In this document: piece by piece, positions 1 through 6,502 of the stretch
Numbering within the stretch: position 1 is the first letter of the stretch
How the letters are laid out: every line of letters begins with the position of its first letter
Source: Fidelibacterota bacterium
GTDB taxonomy: Bacteria; Fidelibacterota; Marinisomatia; Marinisomatales; J089
Direction: 5' to 3'
Assembly: GCA_003695105.1 (NCBI GenBank)
Contig: RFIZ01000246.1
Coordinates: forward strand, 1 to 9,293
DNA length: 9,293 nt
Program-made: the position numbers and the translations under genes
Notes under the pieces: model-generated
The model's input: the letters and a program-made list of their open reading frames with translations, nothing else
The model's database searches: none
What the model was told of the DNA's origin: nothing

Positions 1-129
1 ATCCTGCCCTTTTCCCTCAGCTACGACCACCGGGTCATCGACGGAGCCGCCGGCGCCCGATTTACAGCCGGTCTGTCCCGACTCCTCTCGGACCCGGACT
101 TGATCGCCTCCTGGGAGGTGATGCCGTGA
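1..129 (+). CDS. Dihydrolipoamide acyltransferase (E2) of a 2-oxoacid dehydrogenase complex, 3' end only
   Basis: Only the last 42 codons are present; the gene enters from the left edge and ends at TGA 127-129. The visible peptide contains SLSYDHRVIDGA, the catalytic motif at the C-terminus of the E2 acyltransferase domain. Its histidine (residue 10 of the fragment) is the general base that transfers the acyl group from the lipoyl arm to CoA. The following ARF...LLSDPDLI tail resembles pyruvate dehydrogenase E2 (AceF type) more than 2-oxoglutarate dehydrogenase E2, so acetyl-CoA formation from pyruvate is the likelier job. Branched-chain E2 cannot be excluded from so short a piece. The gene overlaps the E3 gene by 4 bp (GTGA), so the two are probably translationally coupled in one complex operon. 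The lipoyl and E1-binding domains lie outside the window. Confidence 0.9.
   Translation: MLPFSLSYDHRVIDGAAGARFTAGLSRLLSDPDLIASWEVMP
113..118 (+). promoter_or_regulatory. Ribosome binding site of the dihydrolipoyl dehydrogenase gene
   Basis: GGGAGG lies 7 nt before the GTG at 126, inside the end of the E2 gene. It supports GTG 126 as the E3 start. The nearby ATG at 121 is in the E2 frame and runs straight into the stop codon. Confidence 0.7.
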
Positions 130-1550
130 GCGACCGCCACCTCCACCACAATGTGGTTGTAGTGGGATCCGGTCCCGGTGGCTATGCCGCCGCTTTCCGG
201 GCCGCCGATCTGGGAAAAGATGTTCTCCTGATCGAAAAAGATGATGTATTGGGCGGAGTGTGCCTCAACCGGGGCTGCATTCCTTCCAAGGCCCTGCTCC
301 ATGTGGCCAGGGTGATCGCCGAAACGCGGGAACTGGCCGACAAAGGCGTGACCTTCACCGCCCCCACAATTGATTTGCCGTCGCTGGTTCAGTGGAAACA
401 ATCGGTCGTAGGCCAGCTGAATCAGGGCATCGCCCGGATGGCCCAGGCCCGGAACGTCACCACCCTGCAGGGCACCGCCCGCTTCAGCAGCGACCGGGAG
501 CTCCAGGTCGACACCGACTCCGGCCCGGTGAGAGTCACCTTTGACGATGTGATCATCGCCGCCGGGTCGCGACCGGCCCTGATACCGGGGCTGCCCGCAT
601 CCCATCCCCGGGTCATCACCAGCACCGGCGCCTTGAATCCGGCCGAAATCCCCGGCCGCCTGCTTATCATCGGCGGTGGCTACATCGGACTCGAGATGGG
701 CACCGTCTATTCCGCCCTGGGGTCCGAAGTGAGTGTGGTGGAATTCATGGATTCCCTTCTCCCCGGCGCCGATCCCGATCTGGTCCGCCCCCTGACCCGA
801 AAGCTGAAACGGGAATTCAGTGCCATCCTCCTGAAGACCCGGGTAGTTGATGTGAAACCGGGTAAAGGGGACCGGCTGGACGTAACCTTCGAAGGCCCCC
901 AGGGAACGACTTCGCAAACCTTTGACACGGTTCTGGTCTCCGTCGGCCGCCGACCCAACACCGATAGCCTGGGTCTGGACCACACCTCCATCCGCCTAAC
1001 CGAGCGGGGACACATTGCCGTGGACAACCGCCAGCGCACCAACGTGCCGCACGTTTACGCCATCGGCGATATTGCCGGCGATCCCATGCTGGCTCATAAA
1101 GCCACCCATGAAGGGAAAGTGGCGGCCGAAGTCATAGCCGGTCTGCCCGCGGCTTTCGATGCCAGGGCCATTCCGGCCGTCATTTTCACCGATCCCGAAA
1201 TAGCCTGGACCGGTCTGACGGAAACCCGGGCCAAAGCCGATCAGATTCCCTACGCCAAAGGAGAATTTCCCTGGGGCGCCAGCGGTCGTTCCCTGGCACT
1301 GGGACGAAAGGAAGGCAAAACCAAAATTCTCTTTGATCCGGACACCAAGCGGGTCCTGGGAGCAGGCGTCGTAGGACCGGGCGCCGGTGAACTGATCGCC
1401 GAAGCCACCCTGGCCATCGAAATGGGAGCCGATGCGGAGGACCTGGGGCTGACCATCCATGCCCATCCCACGCTGTCGGAAACCGTGGCCAACGCGGCGG
1501 AAGTGTTCACCGGAACCGTCACCGATCTCTATGTTCCCCGCAAAAAATAA
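126..1550 (+). CDS. lpdA: Dihydrolipoyl dehydrogenase (E3)
   Basis: This flavoenzyme reoxidises the dihydrolipoyl arm of E2 and passes electrons through FAD to NAD+, in the cytoplasm as part of a 2-oxoacid dehydrogenase complex. All hallmarks are intact. The FAD-binding Rossmann motif GSGPGGYAAAFRAADLG is at residues 14-30, with its acidic ribose ligand E37. The redox-active disulfide is C46/C51 in GGVCLNRGCIPSK. The NAD-binding motif GGGYIGLEMG is at 183-192. A second FAD motif (YAIGDIAG) follows. The active-site base pair is H447 and E452 in HAHPTLSE, donated across the dimer interface. At 474 aa it has the usual family length. The GTG start overlaps the E2 stop by 4 bp, and a good Shine-Dalgarno sits in E2. 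The upstream E2 strongly suggests it serves that complex, though E3 is often shared with other 2-oxoacid dehydrogenases and the glycine cleavage system. Confidence 0.97.
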   Translation: MSDRHLHHNVVVVGSGPGGYAAAFRAADLGKDVLLIEKDDVLGGVCLNRGCIPSKALLHVARVIAETRELADKGVTFTAPTIDLPSLVQWKQSVVGQLNQGIARMAQARNVTTLQGTARFSSDRELQVDTDSGPVRVTFDDVIIAAGSRPALIPGLPASHPRVITSTGALNPAEIPGRLLIIGGGYIGLEMGTVYSALGSEVSVVEFMDSLLPGADPDLVRPLTRKLKREFSAILLKTRVVDVKPGKGDRLDVTFEGPQGTTSQTFDTVLVSVGRRPNTDSLGLDHTSIRLTERGHIAVDNRQRTNVPHVYAIGDIAGDPMLAHKATHEGKVAAEVIAGLPAAFDARAIPAVIFTDPEIAWTGLTETRAKADQIPYAKGEFPWGASGRSLALGRKEGKTKILFDPDTKRVLGAGVVGPGAGELIAEATLAIEMGADAEDLGLTIHAHPTLSETVANAAEVFTGTVTDLYVPRKK

Positions 1551-2028
1551 ATCGGCCCCGCTCCGCTTTCCGGCGGTGATCGCCCTTCTCGCCACCCTGA
1601 CCTTCTGGGGACTGGGTATCGGACTGGAACACTGGTTCGACCTGCCGGAACTGCCCCTTCCCAACTGGCTGCGGTGGGGACTGGCAATCCTCTTTTTATC
1701 CGATCTCTTGTATCTGGGCGGGGGAGGACTGGTAGCGCTTCGCCGCCATCAATGGGGTCGCACCCTGGTCACGGAAGGACCCTACCGGTTCGTTCGCCAT
1801 CCCCTGTACAGTGCTCTGGTCTATTCCTGCACCGGGTTGTTGACCGTGTGGCAGAAATCCTGGCTGCTGTTGATCAGCGTTCTGCCGCTGAGCCTGGTCT
1901 GGTCCTGGATTGCCGGTCGTGAGGATCGGATATTGCAGGATCGTTTTGGCCGGACGTACCTGGAGTATCGGCAACGCACGGGGGAATTCTTTCCCAACTT
2001 CCGGAATCTGGCCGAAGAAGAAAACTAG
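1531..2028 (+). CDS. ICMT/PEMT-like integral membrane methyltransferase
   Basis: This is a 165-aa membrane protein of the isoprenylcysteine carboxyl methyltransferase / phospholipid methyltransferase family. These enzymes transfer a methyl group from S-adenosylmethionine to a lipid-like or small substrate at the membrane. Hydrophobic segments lie near residues 13-32, 48-70, 93-107 and 110-128. The family signature is clear: GPYRFVRHPLY at 83-93, then an acidic ED at 131-132, and FGRTYLEYRQRTGEFFP at 139-155, which form the SAM pocket in related enzymes. The ATG at 1531 gives a sensible N-terminus but overlaps the E3 gene by 20 bp. An upstream in-frame start at 1459 would overlap by 92 bp and add a Pro/Arg-rich shadow peptide, so I rejected it. 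No strong Shine-Dalgarno is visible, so translation probably depends on coupling to E3. Bacteria lack CaaX substrates in general, so the real substrate cannot be named. Confidence 0.85.
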   Translation: MFPAKNKSAPLRFPAVIALLATLTFWGLGIGLEHWFDLPELPLPNWLRWGLAILFLSDLLYLGGGGLVALRRHQWGRTLVTEGPYRFVRHPLYSALVYSCTGLLTVWQKSWLLLISVLPLSLVWSWIAGREDRILQDRFGRTYLEYRQRTGEFFPNFRNLAEEEN

Positions 2029-2044
2029 AGCCGCGAACCGTTCT

Positions 2045-2443
2045 TTAGGTAGGGGAAGACAGAGAGTCTGCATCAAAAGCCGCCGGAAGGAGCCGGCCGC
2101 TCGTGGTCTCGCGGACCGCACCCTTCCCGTCAACCAGATAGACCGGAATCTCCCCGCACAGCTCCCACATCACCTGGCGGCAGGCGCCACAGGGTGAACC
2201 TCCGTCTTCCGTGGCTACGGCCAGCGCCTGGAAGTGCCGGTGTCCTTCCGCCACGGCCCGGAAAAGAGCAACCCGCTCGGCACAACAGGTCAAACTGTAG
2301 GACGCGTTTTCCACGTTGCAGCCACCGATGACGGCTCCGTCGGCCGTCGCCACTGCGGCTCCGACCCGGTACTGGGAATACGGTGCCCGGGACCGCTGGC
2401 GCATGTCCTGAGCTATATGAACAAGTTTGGATTTCAGATCCAT
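2045..2443 (-). CDS. cdd: Cytidine deaminase
   Basis: This zinc enzyme deaminates cytidine and deoxycytidine to uridine and deoxyuridine in pyrimidine salvage. At 132 aa it is the short, homotetrameric type. The substrate-binding segment YSQYRVGAA is at 22-30 and GCNVENASY at 41-49. The catalytic CAERVA is at 54-59, with C54 as zinc ligand and E56 as proton shuttle. PCGACRQV at 84-91 supplies zinc ligands C85 and C88. The ATG at 2443 has GGAGG 5 nt upstream (2449-2453), lying within the end of the rhomboid gene. The two genes overlap by 10 bp, so this is the last gene of the M23-rhomboid-cdd operon. It converges on the methyltransferase gene with a 16-bp gap and no clear terminator. The link to envelope proteases looks positional rather than functional. 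Confidence 0.96.
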   Translation of the reverse strand: MDLKSKLVHIAQDMRQRSRAPYSQYRVGAAVATADGAVIGGCNVENASYSLTCCAERVALFRAVAEGHRHFQALAVATEDGGSPCGACRQVMWELCGEIPVYLVDGKGAVRETTSGRLLPAAFDADSLSSPT

Positions 2444-3180
2444 CGTAACCTCCGATTCTGGCGGAACAGGCGTTCAAAACCGATGCCGGCAATAAATCCT
2501 CCCACATGGGCAAACCAGGCCACGCCGCCGGTGGTATTCAGTCCCAGCGATCCCAATCCGTTCGTGAGTTGTTCCAGAAACCACAGCCCGATTACGATGA
2601 AAGCCGGGACCCGGATGGTCGTGAAAAAAATGAACAGAAAGAGAAAGACGTGGACATTGGCCCGGGGAAAACGGATCATGTAGGCGCCCAGCACTCCGGC
2701 AATGGCTCCGCTGGCGCCGATCATGGGAATGACCGATCCGGGATCAATGGTGATCTGGGCCAGGGCGGCCCCCAACCCCGACAGGAGATAAAACAGTGCA
2801 AACCGGACGTGTCCCAACGAACTTTCCACGTTGTCACCAAATATCCACAGGAACCACATATTGCCTAAAATGTGGGCGAAGCCCCCGTGGATGAACATGG
2901 AGGTGAAAATCGTGATCAGCGGGGAATGGGGTTGAGCTTCCACCGTGATGTATTGAGCATAGAGATGACTCAAATATTCCGAGTGATAGTTGAGTAATTC
3001 CGGTACTGAAACCCGGCCCAGCAATCCCGGAATCAGTCCGTAACTCAGGGTGAACTCATAACGACTCAGGGTCGGCAGTCCCAGTTGAAAGAGGAATACG
3101 AGGACGTTGAGGGCGATGATTCCATACATGACATAGGGAACCAGAACCCGGGGATTGTCATCTTTGTAGGGAAAAAACAA
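2434..3180 (-). CDS. Rhomboid family intramembrane serine protease
   Basis: This 248-aa polytopic protein cleaves transmembrane segments of other membrane proteins within the bilayer. The catalytic dyad is visible: S157 in GASGAIAG (153-162 region) and H225 in AHVGGF. The conserved HGGFAHILGNMWFL at 98-111 supplies H98, H103 and N107, the HxxxN element that forms the oxyanion hole. About six hydrophobic helices can be counted, at roughly 13-34, 93-115, 125-143, 150-170, 174-199 and 219-236. The N-terminal FFPYKDDNPR motif is typical of this bacterial subfamily. The start is a TTG directly after the TAA of the M23 gene; AGGTGG 6 nt upstream supports it. The next ATG would delete the conserved N-terminus. 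It is co-transcribed with the M23 peptidase and cytidine deaminase. The substrate is unknown. Confidence 0.95.
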   Translation of the reverse strand: MFFPYKDDNPRVLVPYVMYGIIALNVLVFLFQLGLPTLSRYEFTLSYGLIPGLLGRVSVPELLNYHSEYLSHLYAQYITVEAQPHSPLITIFTSMFIHGGFAHILGNMWFLWIFGDNVESSLGHVRFALFYLLSGLGAALAQITIDPGSVIPMIGASGAIAGVLGAYMIRFPRANVHVFLFLFIFFTTIRVPAFIVIGLWFLEQLTNGLGSLGLNTTGGVAWFAHVGGFIAGIGFERLFRQNRRLRWI

Positions 3181-5427
3181 TTATTCCACCTGAAAGTGTA
3201 TTATGGTTTGGAATTCATTCCCGGTCTGATCCAAGACCCGGTAATGCACCTGATGAGGGCCCGGCGCCAGGGGGGAAACCAGATCATAGCGGAACTCCTG
3301 TTTCACCGGCTGGTAATCGCCCCAGAGACGGGTTCCGTCCAGCGTGACGATAATACCGGCTTCCGATTCCCGGATTCCCGCCAGATCATCCTCAAACCGG
3401 GCCCGGATTACCTGCACGTCCTCGCTCCGATACATACCCTGATCGGCCGGAAAGGAACCGTTCATCACCGGCGGTAGGGAGTCCTGGATCACCGTGACGG
3501 CATCCAGGCTTTCCACCTCGGCCAGCAACAGGTTTTTGCGATCATTCCGCCGCGTCTCCAGATAGGTCCATTTCTCTTTCTCATCGTCGAAATAAAACAG
3601 GGCCATATTGGCGGTAAAGCGTTCGGGTTCCGGGTACTGGAGAGCCACTTTCACCGGTTGCTTCAGGGGGACATCGAAGGGCTGCAACTGGTAAGCCGGG
3701 GTCAATCGCCGTCCGGTGGGGGGATCTACGGTCCGGGCCACGCGCTCGATCCAGGCCACGGCGGGAGCATACAATCGGTCCGGTTCAATCAGCATGGAGC
3801 AGGCATGGTCCGGGGAATAGATTTCCGTCCGCCGGGTTGGATCCACATAGCGGGGTAGAACGGTAAACCGGGTGATCTTTTCCTGCTGATCCCGTAGAAT
3901 CGCATCCACGCGGGTCAGGCGGTCCAACTCTGCAGGCCGCAGCCGTTCACTCAGGTAGACCGTAGGTTGAATCTGATGCACCGGAATCGATCGAACCCGT
4001 CCGTCCGGACCAAAATAGAGATACACAACCGGGTGGGCGGCTACGGTCTGGGACGTTTCCAACTGAAGGTGAACGCCCCCCTCCACCATATCCACGTCCA
4101 GGGACACCCGGGTGTCCAGCACCGGGTTCCGCAGCTTTTCCGGAATCCAGTGCACCGGATAGCTGAACAAGCCGCCCCGGAACTGGGCCAAAAATTGAAG
4201 CGCTTTCCGCTCACAGCGCCAGGCCGGTAACGCCACCTGCCATTCACCGGGCCCGCGCCGCCGGGTCGATAACTCTTCTTTCAGATCGGCGTAGCCATGC
4301 CCCGTGAAACTGTAAACGGTCAATTTATGCAGAGCCAGGGAAGTGTCGGCCCGGACGAGGAACCGGCAGGTATCCGGTTGACGGGACAGGAGCTCCACCT
4401 GGATCGTACGGGGCGGACCGGAGTAAACCATGATCCGGGCCCGGGCGGAATTTCCGGCGGCGTCCGAAGCTACCAGGTCTACCTGGTGCAGGCCCGGTGT
4501 CAACTGCAACCGCCCGTCGCCGATGGCCGGGAACGCTCCCTCGGGATTGACGAACAGGCGCTGAAAAGATCCCAGGTGGTAGCGGTACAACCGATAATCC
4601 CGATCCAGATTGATCCTCCGGGAGCGGGAGAAGTCGAGTTGCTGATATTTTTTCCGAAAGACCAGCGTGCTGTCCACTTCCATGCGAATCCGCTGGATTT
4701 GATAGCGGTTCGGAACGCCCTGGATGCGATCTTCTACTTCCACGGCCAGACCCACCGGACCTTCCACCTGGAGCGTATCCGGCGGCAGGTATACCCCGGT
4801 GCGGTCAAAATACAGCGGTACGATCTGGGGCAGTGCGCTGGCATTGACGGTGGCGCCGGAATCGAGCGGAATGACCACCAGACGGCTCAGGAGTGGTGAT
4901 AAATGGTCGATGACCCCGAAGCCTTCCAGCAGGGGATTCAGGGGCCGTTCCCTGGAATTGCGGATTTCAAAATGCAGGTGCCGCCCAAAAGAATACCCCC
5001 GGTCTCCTACGATTCCCAACACGTCGCCCCGGTGAACGGGAAATTCCTGCGGTTTGAACTGTACGTCGACGAAATACGATCCTGCCTGCGCCTGTTGAAT
5101 CCGGAGGACATCTTCCAGCTCCGGAAACAGGGATTCCAGATGAGCATAGACGGCGATCTTCCCGTCATCGGTGGTCAGATACAAGGCTTTTCCGTAACCG
5201 GTAAAATTGGTGGCGATCCGGCTGACATATCCGTCCGCCACGGCGAAGGCTTTGGCACCGGGCGCACCGCCTGCCTTGATATCGATTCCCGTGTGGTAAT
5301 GGTCCGAGCGGTATTCGGCAAAGTTGGAGGACAATTCCTTCCCGGCATTGGTGGGCCAGAGCAGGGAGGACTGACCGAACAAACCGCCTGTCAGTCCCAC
5401 AAGGCAAAGAAGGTTTCGAAGAGTCAT
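3181..5427 (-). CDS. Secreted M23 family metallopeptidase (LytM-like) with long Ig-like C-terminal region
   Basis: This is a predicted exported zinc endopeptidase of 748 aa, probably cutting peptidoglycan cross-links in the periplasm. A signal-peptide-like N-terminus (MTLRNLLCLVGLTGGLFGQ) is followed by the M23 domain at about 24-166. All catalytic positions are present: H45 and D49 in HTGID, H96 in YAHL, and H150/H152 in HLHFEIR. By analogy with LytM, H45, D49 and H152 bind zinc. About 25 extra residues sit between YAHL and the HRGDVLGIVGDRG strand. The remaining ~580 residues are beta-rich with several Ig-like stretches, for example around VASDAAGN and the final LDQTGNE segment; I cannot name them all. 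I chose ATG 5427 over an in-frame TTG at 5487, because the extra 20 residues would precede the signal peptide. The Shine-Dalgarno is weak (AGGGA). It leads an operon with rhomboid protease and cytidine deaminase. Confidence 0.92.
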   Translation of the reverse strand: MTLRNLLCLVGLTGGLFGQSSLLWPTNAGKELSSNFAEYRSDHYHTGIDIKAGGAPGAKAFAVADGYVSRIATNFTGYGKALYLTTDDGKIAVYAHLESLFPELEDVLRIQQAQAGSYFVDVQFKPQEFPVHRGDVLGIVGDRGYSFGRHLHFEIRNSRERPLNPLLEGFGVIDHLSPLLSRLVVIPLDSGATVNASALPQIVPLYFDRTGVYLPPDTLQVEGPVGLAVEVEDRIQGVPNRYQIQRIRMEVDSTLVFRKKYQQLDFSRSRRINLDRDYRLYRYHLGSFQRLFVNPEGAFPAIGDGRLQLTPGLHQVDLVASDAAGNSARARIMVYSGPPRTIQVELLSRQPDTCRFLVRADTSLALHKLTVYSFTGHGYADLKEELSTRRRGPGEWQVALPAWRCERKALQFLAQFRGGLFSYPVHWIPEKLRNPVLDTRVSLDVDMVEGGVHLQLETSQTVAAHPVVYLYFGPDGRVRSIPVHQIQPTVYLSERLRPAELDRLTRVDAILRDQQEKITRFTVLPRYVDPTRRTEIYSPDHACSMLIEPDRLYAPAVAWIERVARTVDPPTGRRLTPAYQLQPFDVPLKQPVKVALQYPEPERFTANMALFYFDDEKEKWTYLETRRNDRKNLLLAEVESLDAVTVIQDSLPPVMNGSFPADQGMYRSEDVQVIRARFEDDLAGIRESEAGIIVTLDGTRLWGDYQPVKQEFRYDLVSPLAPGPHQVHYRVLDQTGNEFQTIIHFQVE
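3186..3191 (-). promoter_or_regulatory. Ribosome binding site that decides the TTG start of the rhomboid gene
   Basis: AGGTGG on the minus strand lies in the last codons of the M23 gene, 5 nt before its stop-codon/TTG junction is complete. Its spacing fits initiation at TTG 3180 immediately after TAA 3183-3181. Confidence 0.6.
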
Positions 5428-5490
5428 TTCCCTGTAGAGAGGATATTCACACCGGGAAAAATAACGGTCAATCGGCTGCCATTTCAATCC

Positions 5491-5520
5491 AAATAAAAAA
5501 CCGGCTCCGGAGAGCCGGTC
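5491..5520 (-). terminator. Rho-independent terminator after the PDZ gene
   Basis: On the minus strand a perfect 7-bp GC-rich stem (CCGGCTC/GAGCCGG, 5501-5507 with 5512-5518, loop of 4) is followed by TTTTTTATTT. It lies 23 bp after the PDZ gene's stop and 63 bp before the M23 start. It therefore separates the two minus-strand transcription units, and the M23 operon needs its own promoter in this short gap. Confidence 0.9.
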
Positions 5521-5541
5521 GGGTGCTCAGCGGTTTCTCGC

Positions 5542-6327
5542 TTATTCCCGCAACGAATCCAGTTGCTGCTGCATCCGTTCCAGTTCGTCCTTCAGAGATT
5601 CAATTTCCGCCTTCAAATCCTCCTGGTCGTCCTCAGGAAAGAACATGAAAGGAGGTGATTTCCATTGCGGCAGGGGCGGCATTTTGAACCCTTTTCCGAA
5701 CCAGGTCATTTCCTCCGGTTCTTTTTCTTCCAGGGTAGCTTTGGTGTGTTTCGTTTTCCCGTTGCGAACGTATTCAATGCTGACCGTTTCTCCCGGATCC
5801 CGGTCGGCGATCACTTCCATCAGTTCGTCCACGTCCGAAATACGGGTATCATCGATTTTCAGGATGATATCCCCGGCTTTCAATTTGGCGTCTTCGGCCG
5901 GACTGTCCGGAATCACTTCGGCGATCAGGACCCCGCCATCGGCATCCAGACCGAAATAGGAACGCAACTGATCTGTCAGTTCCTGGGGTTGAACTCCCAA
6001 AAACGGCCGGGGCTCCGGTGTCCAGGAAAATTTCTTCAACCATTGATCCTGATCTTCATCGCCCAGACCCAAGTCATCCAAATCGACTCCCAGTTCCGCT
6101 AATTTCTTCTGAATGGCCGGTTCGTCCTTCTCGTCCAGAGGAAATTCCAACGTTTCCGTCTTTCCATCCCGGGTCACTTCCACCTGGGCGTTTTCATCAT
6201 CGATGGTGACCTTGACTTCTGTCTTTTTCTCCTGGCCGTTTTCTTCTTCCACTTCAATGCGTTTGAACAGTTTTTCCTGTCCCCACAGGAGAGATAAAAC
6301 CACTGGTAGCCAAATCCATTTCTTCAT
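5542..6327 (-). CDS. Exported acidic PDZ-domain protein with C-terminal coiled coil
   Basis: This 261-aa protein has a short signal peptide (MKKWIWLPVVLSLLWG). A very acidic beta-like segment follows at about 20-100, containing alternating strands such as EVKVTIDDENAQVEVTRDG. A single PDZ domain spans about 107-198: RPFLGVQP opens it, GGVLIAEVIPDSPAEDAKLKAG holds the carboxylate-binding loop region, and GDIILKIDDTRISD is the classic continuation. The fold is that of HtrA/DegP and RseP-type PDZ domains, but there is no protease domain. After a Pro/Phe-rich linker (about 212-231) the protein ends in a heptad-like coiled coil at 236-261. It is probably a periplasmic binding or scaffolding protein that recognises C-termini of other proteins; this is inference. 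ATG 6327 is preceded by GGAGG at ideal spacing. It is transcribed divergently from the DUF6588-like gene and ends in its own terminator. Confidence 0.88.
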   Translation of the reverse strand: MKKWIWLPVVLSLLWGQEKLFKRIEVEEENGQEKKTEVKVTIDDENAQVEVTRDGKTETLEFPLDEKDEPAIQKKLAELGVDLDDLGLGDEDQDQWLKKFSWTPEPRPFLGVQPQELTDQLRSYFGLDADGGVLIAEVIPDSPAEDAKLKAGDIILKIDDTRISDVDELMEVIADRDPGETVSIEYVRNGKTKHTKATLEEKEPEEMTWFGKGFKMPPLPQWKSPPFMFFPEDDQEDLKAEIESLKDELERMQQQLDSLRE

Positions 6328-6332
6328 CTCAA

Positions 6333-6337
6333 CCTCC
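6333..6337 (-). promoter_or_regulatory. Ribosome binding site that decides the start of the PDZ gene
   Basis: GGAGG on the minus strand sits 5 nt before ATG 6327. It rules out the in-frame upstream extension to 6522, which has no signal-peptide-like start. Confidence 0.75.
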
Positions 6338-6412
6338 GTGCTTTTCTTTTCACTACGATCCGGACGGTGGCAGAGTTCCGGGTGAGCCATCGCACAGAGG
6401 GAAAAGTTTCGT

Positions 6413-6440
6413 TTGCCATTCTTTCCCAAAACTCTAAATT
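6413..6440 (+). promoter_or_regulatory. Candidate sigma-70-type promoter of the DUF6588-like gene
   Basis: TTGCCA (6413-6418) and TAAATT (6435-6440) are separated by 16 bp and match 5/6 and 4/6 of the sigma-70 consensus. Transcription would start near 6447, giving a leader of about 55 nt that opens with the stem-loop at 6452. If the host is a true Bacteroidota the consensus differs, and this call would be weaker. Confidence 0.3.
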
Positions 6441-6451
6441 CTTTGTATCCA

Positions 6452-6473
6452 ATCTTGTTGGAGGACACAAGAT
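6452..6473 (+). repeat. Inverted repeat / stem-loop in the leader of the DUF6588-like gene
   Basis: A perfect 7-bp inverted repeat (ATCTTGT and ACAAGAT) flanks an 8-nt loop, TGGAGGAC. It lies 29 bp before the start codon. If the candidate promoter is right, it falls at the extreme 5' end of the mRNA. It could be an operator for a dimeric regulator or an mRNA-stabilising 5' hairpin. It is not followed by a T-tract, so it is not a terminator. Confidence 0.45.
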
Positions 6474-6490
6474 ATCGTTTGAACAACCTG

Positions 6491-6496
6491 AAGGAG
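6491..6496 (+). promoter_or_regulatory. Ribosome binding site of the DUF6588-like gene
   Basis: AAGGAG lies 6 nt before ATG 6503. It supports this start, which begins a clean signal peptide, over the longer in-frame opening at 6413. Confidence 0.75.
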
Positions 6497-6502
6497 ACCC
6501 TC

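Noticed and set aside
21..983. Long open frame of 320 codons on the minus strand inside the E3 gene
   Set aside because: It is antisense to a gene with every catalytic motif of dihydrolipoyl dehydrogenase. Its peptide is Gly/His/Gln-rich with no recognisable domain, as expected from a GC-rich shadow frame.
996..1664. 222-codon minus-strand frame across the E3 3' end and methyltransferase start
   Set aside because: It is opposite two well-supported genes, shows no motif, and has no ribosome binding site that I can see.
5428..5487. Extension of the M23 gene to a TTG at 5487
   Set aside because: It would place 20 polar and aromatic residues before a signal-peptide-like segment and start almost at the upstream terminator's T-tract. 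ATG 5427 is the better start.
5428..5490. Possible promoter for the M23 operon, TTGACC followed by weak -10 candidates
   Set aside because: TTGACC matches a -35 box well, but no -10 hexamer at 16-18 bp spacing matches more than a couple of positions, so I do not list it. A promoter must still lie in or near this gap.
4297..5496. Two plus-strand frames of about 200 codons opposite the M23 gene
   Set aside because: They are antisense to the catalytic domain and Ig-like region of the M23 peptidase, with shadow-like composition.
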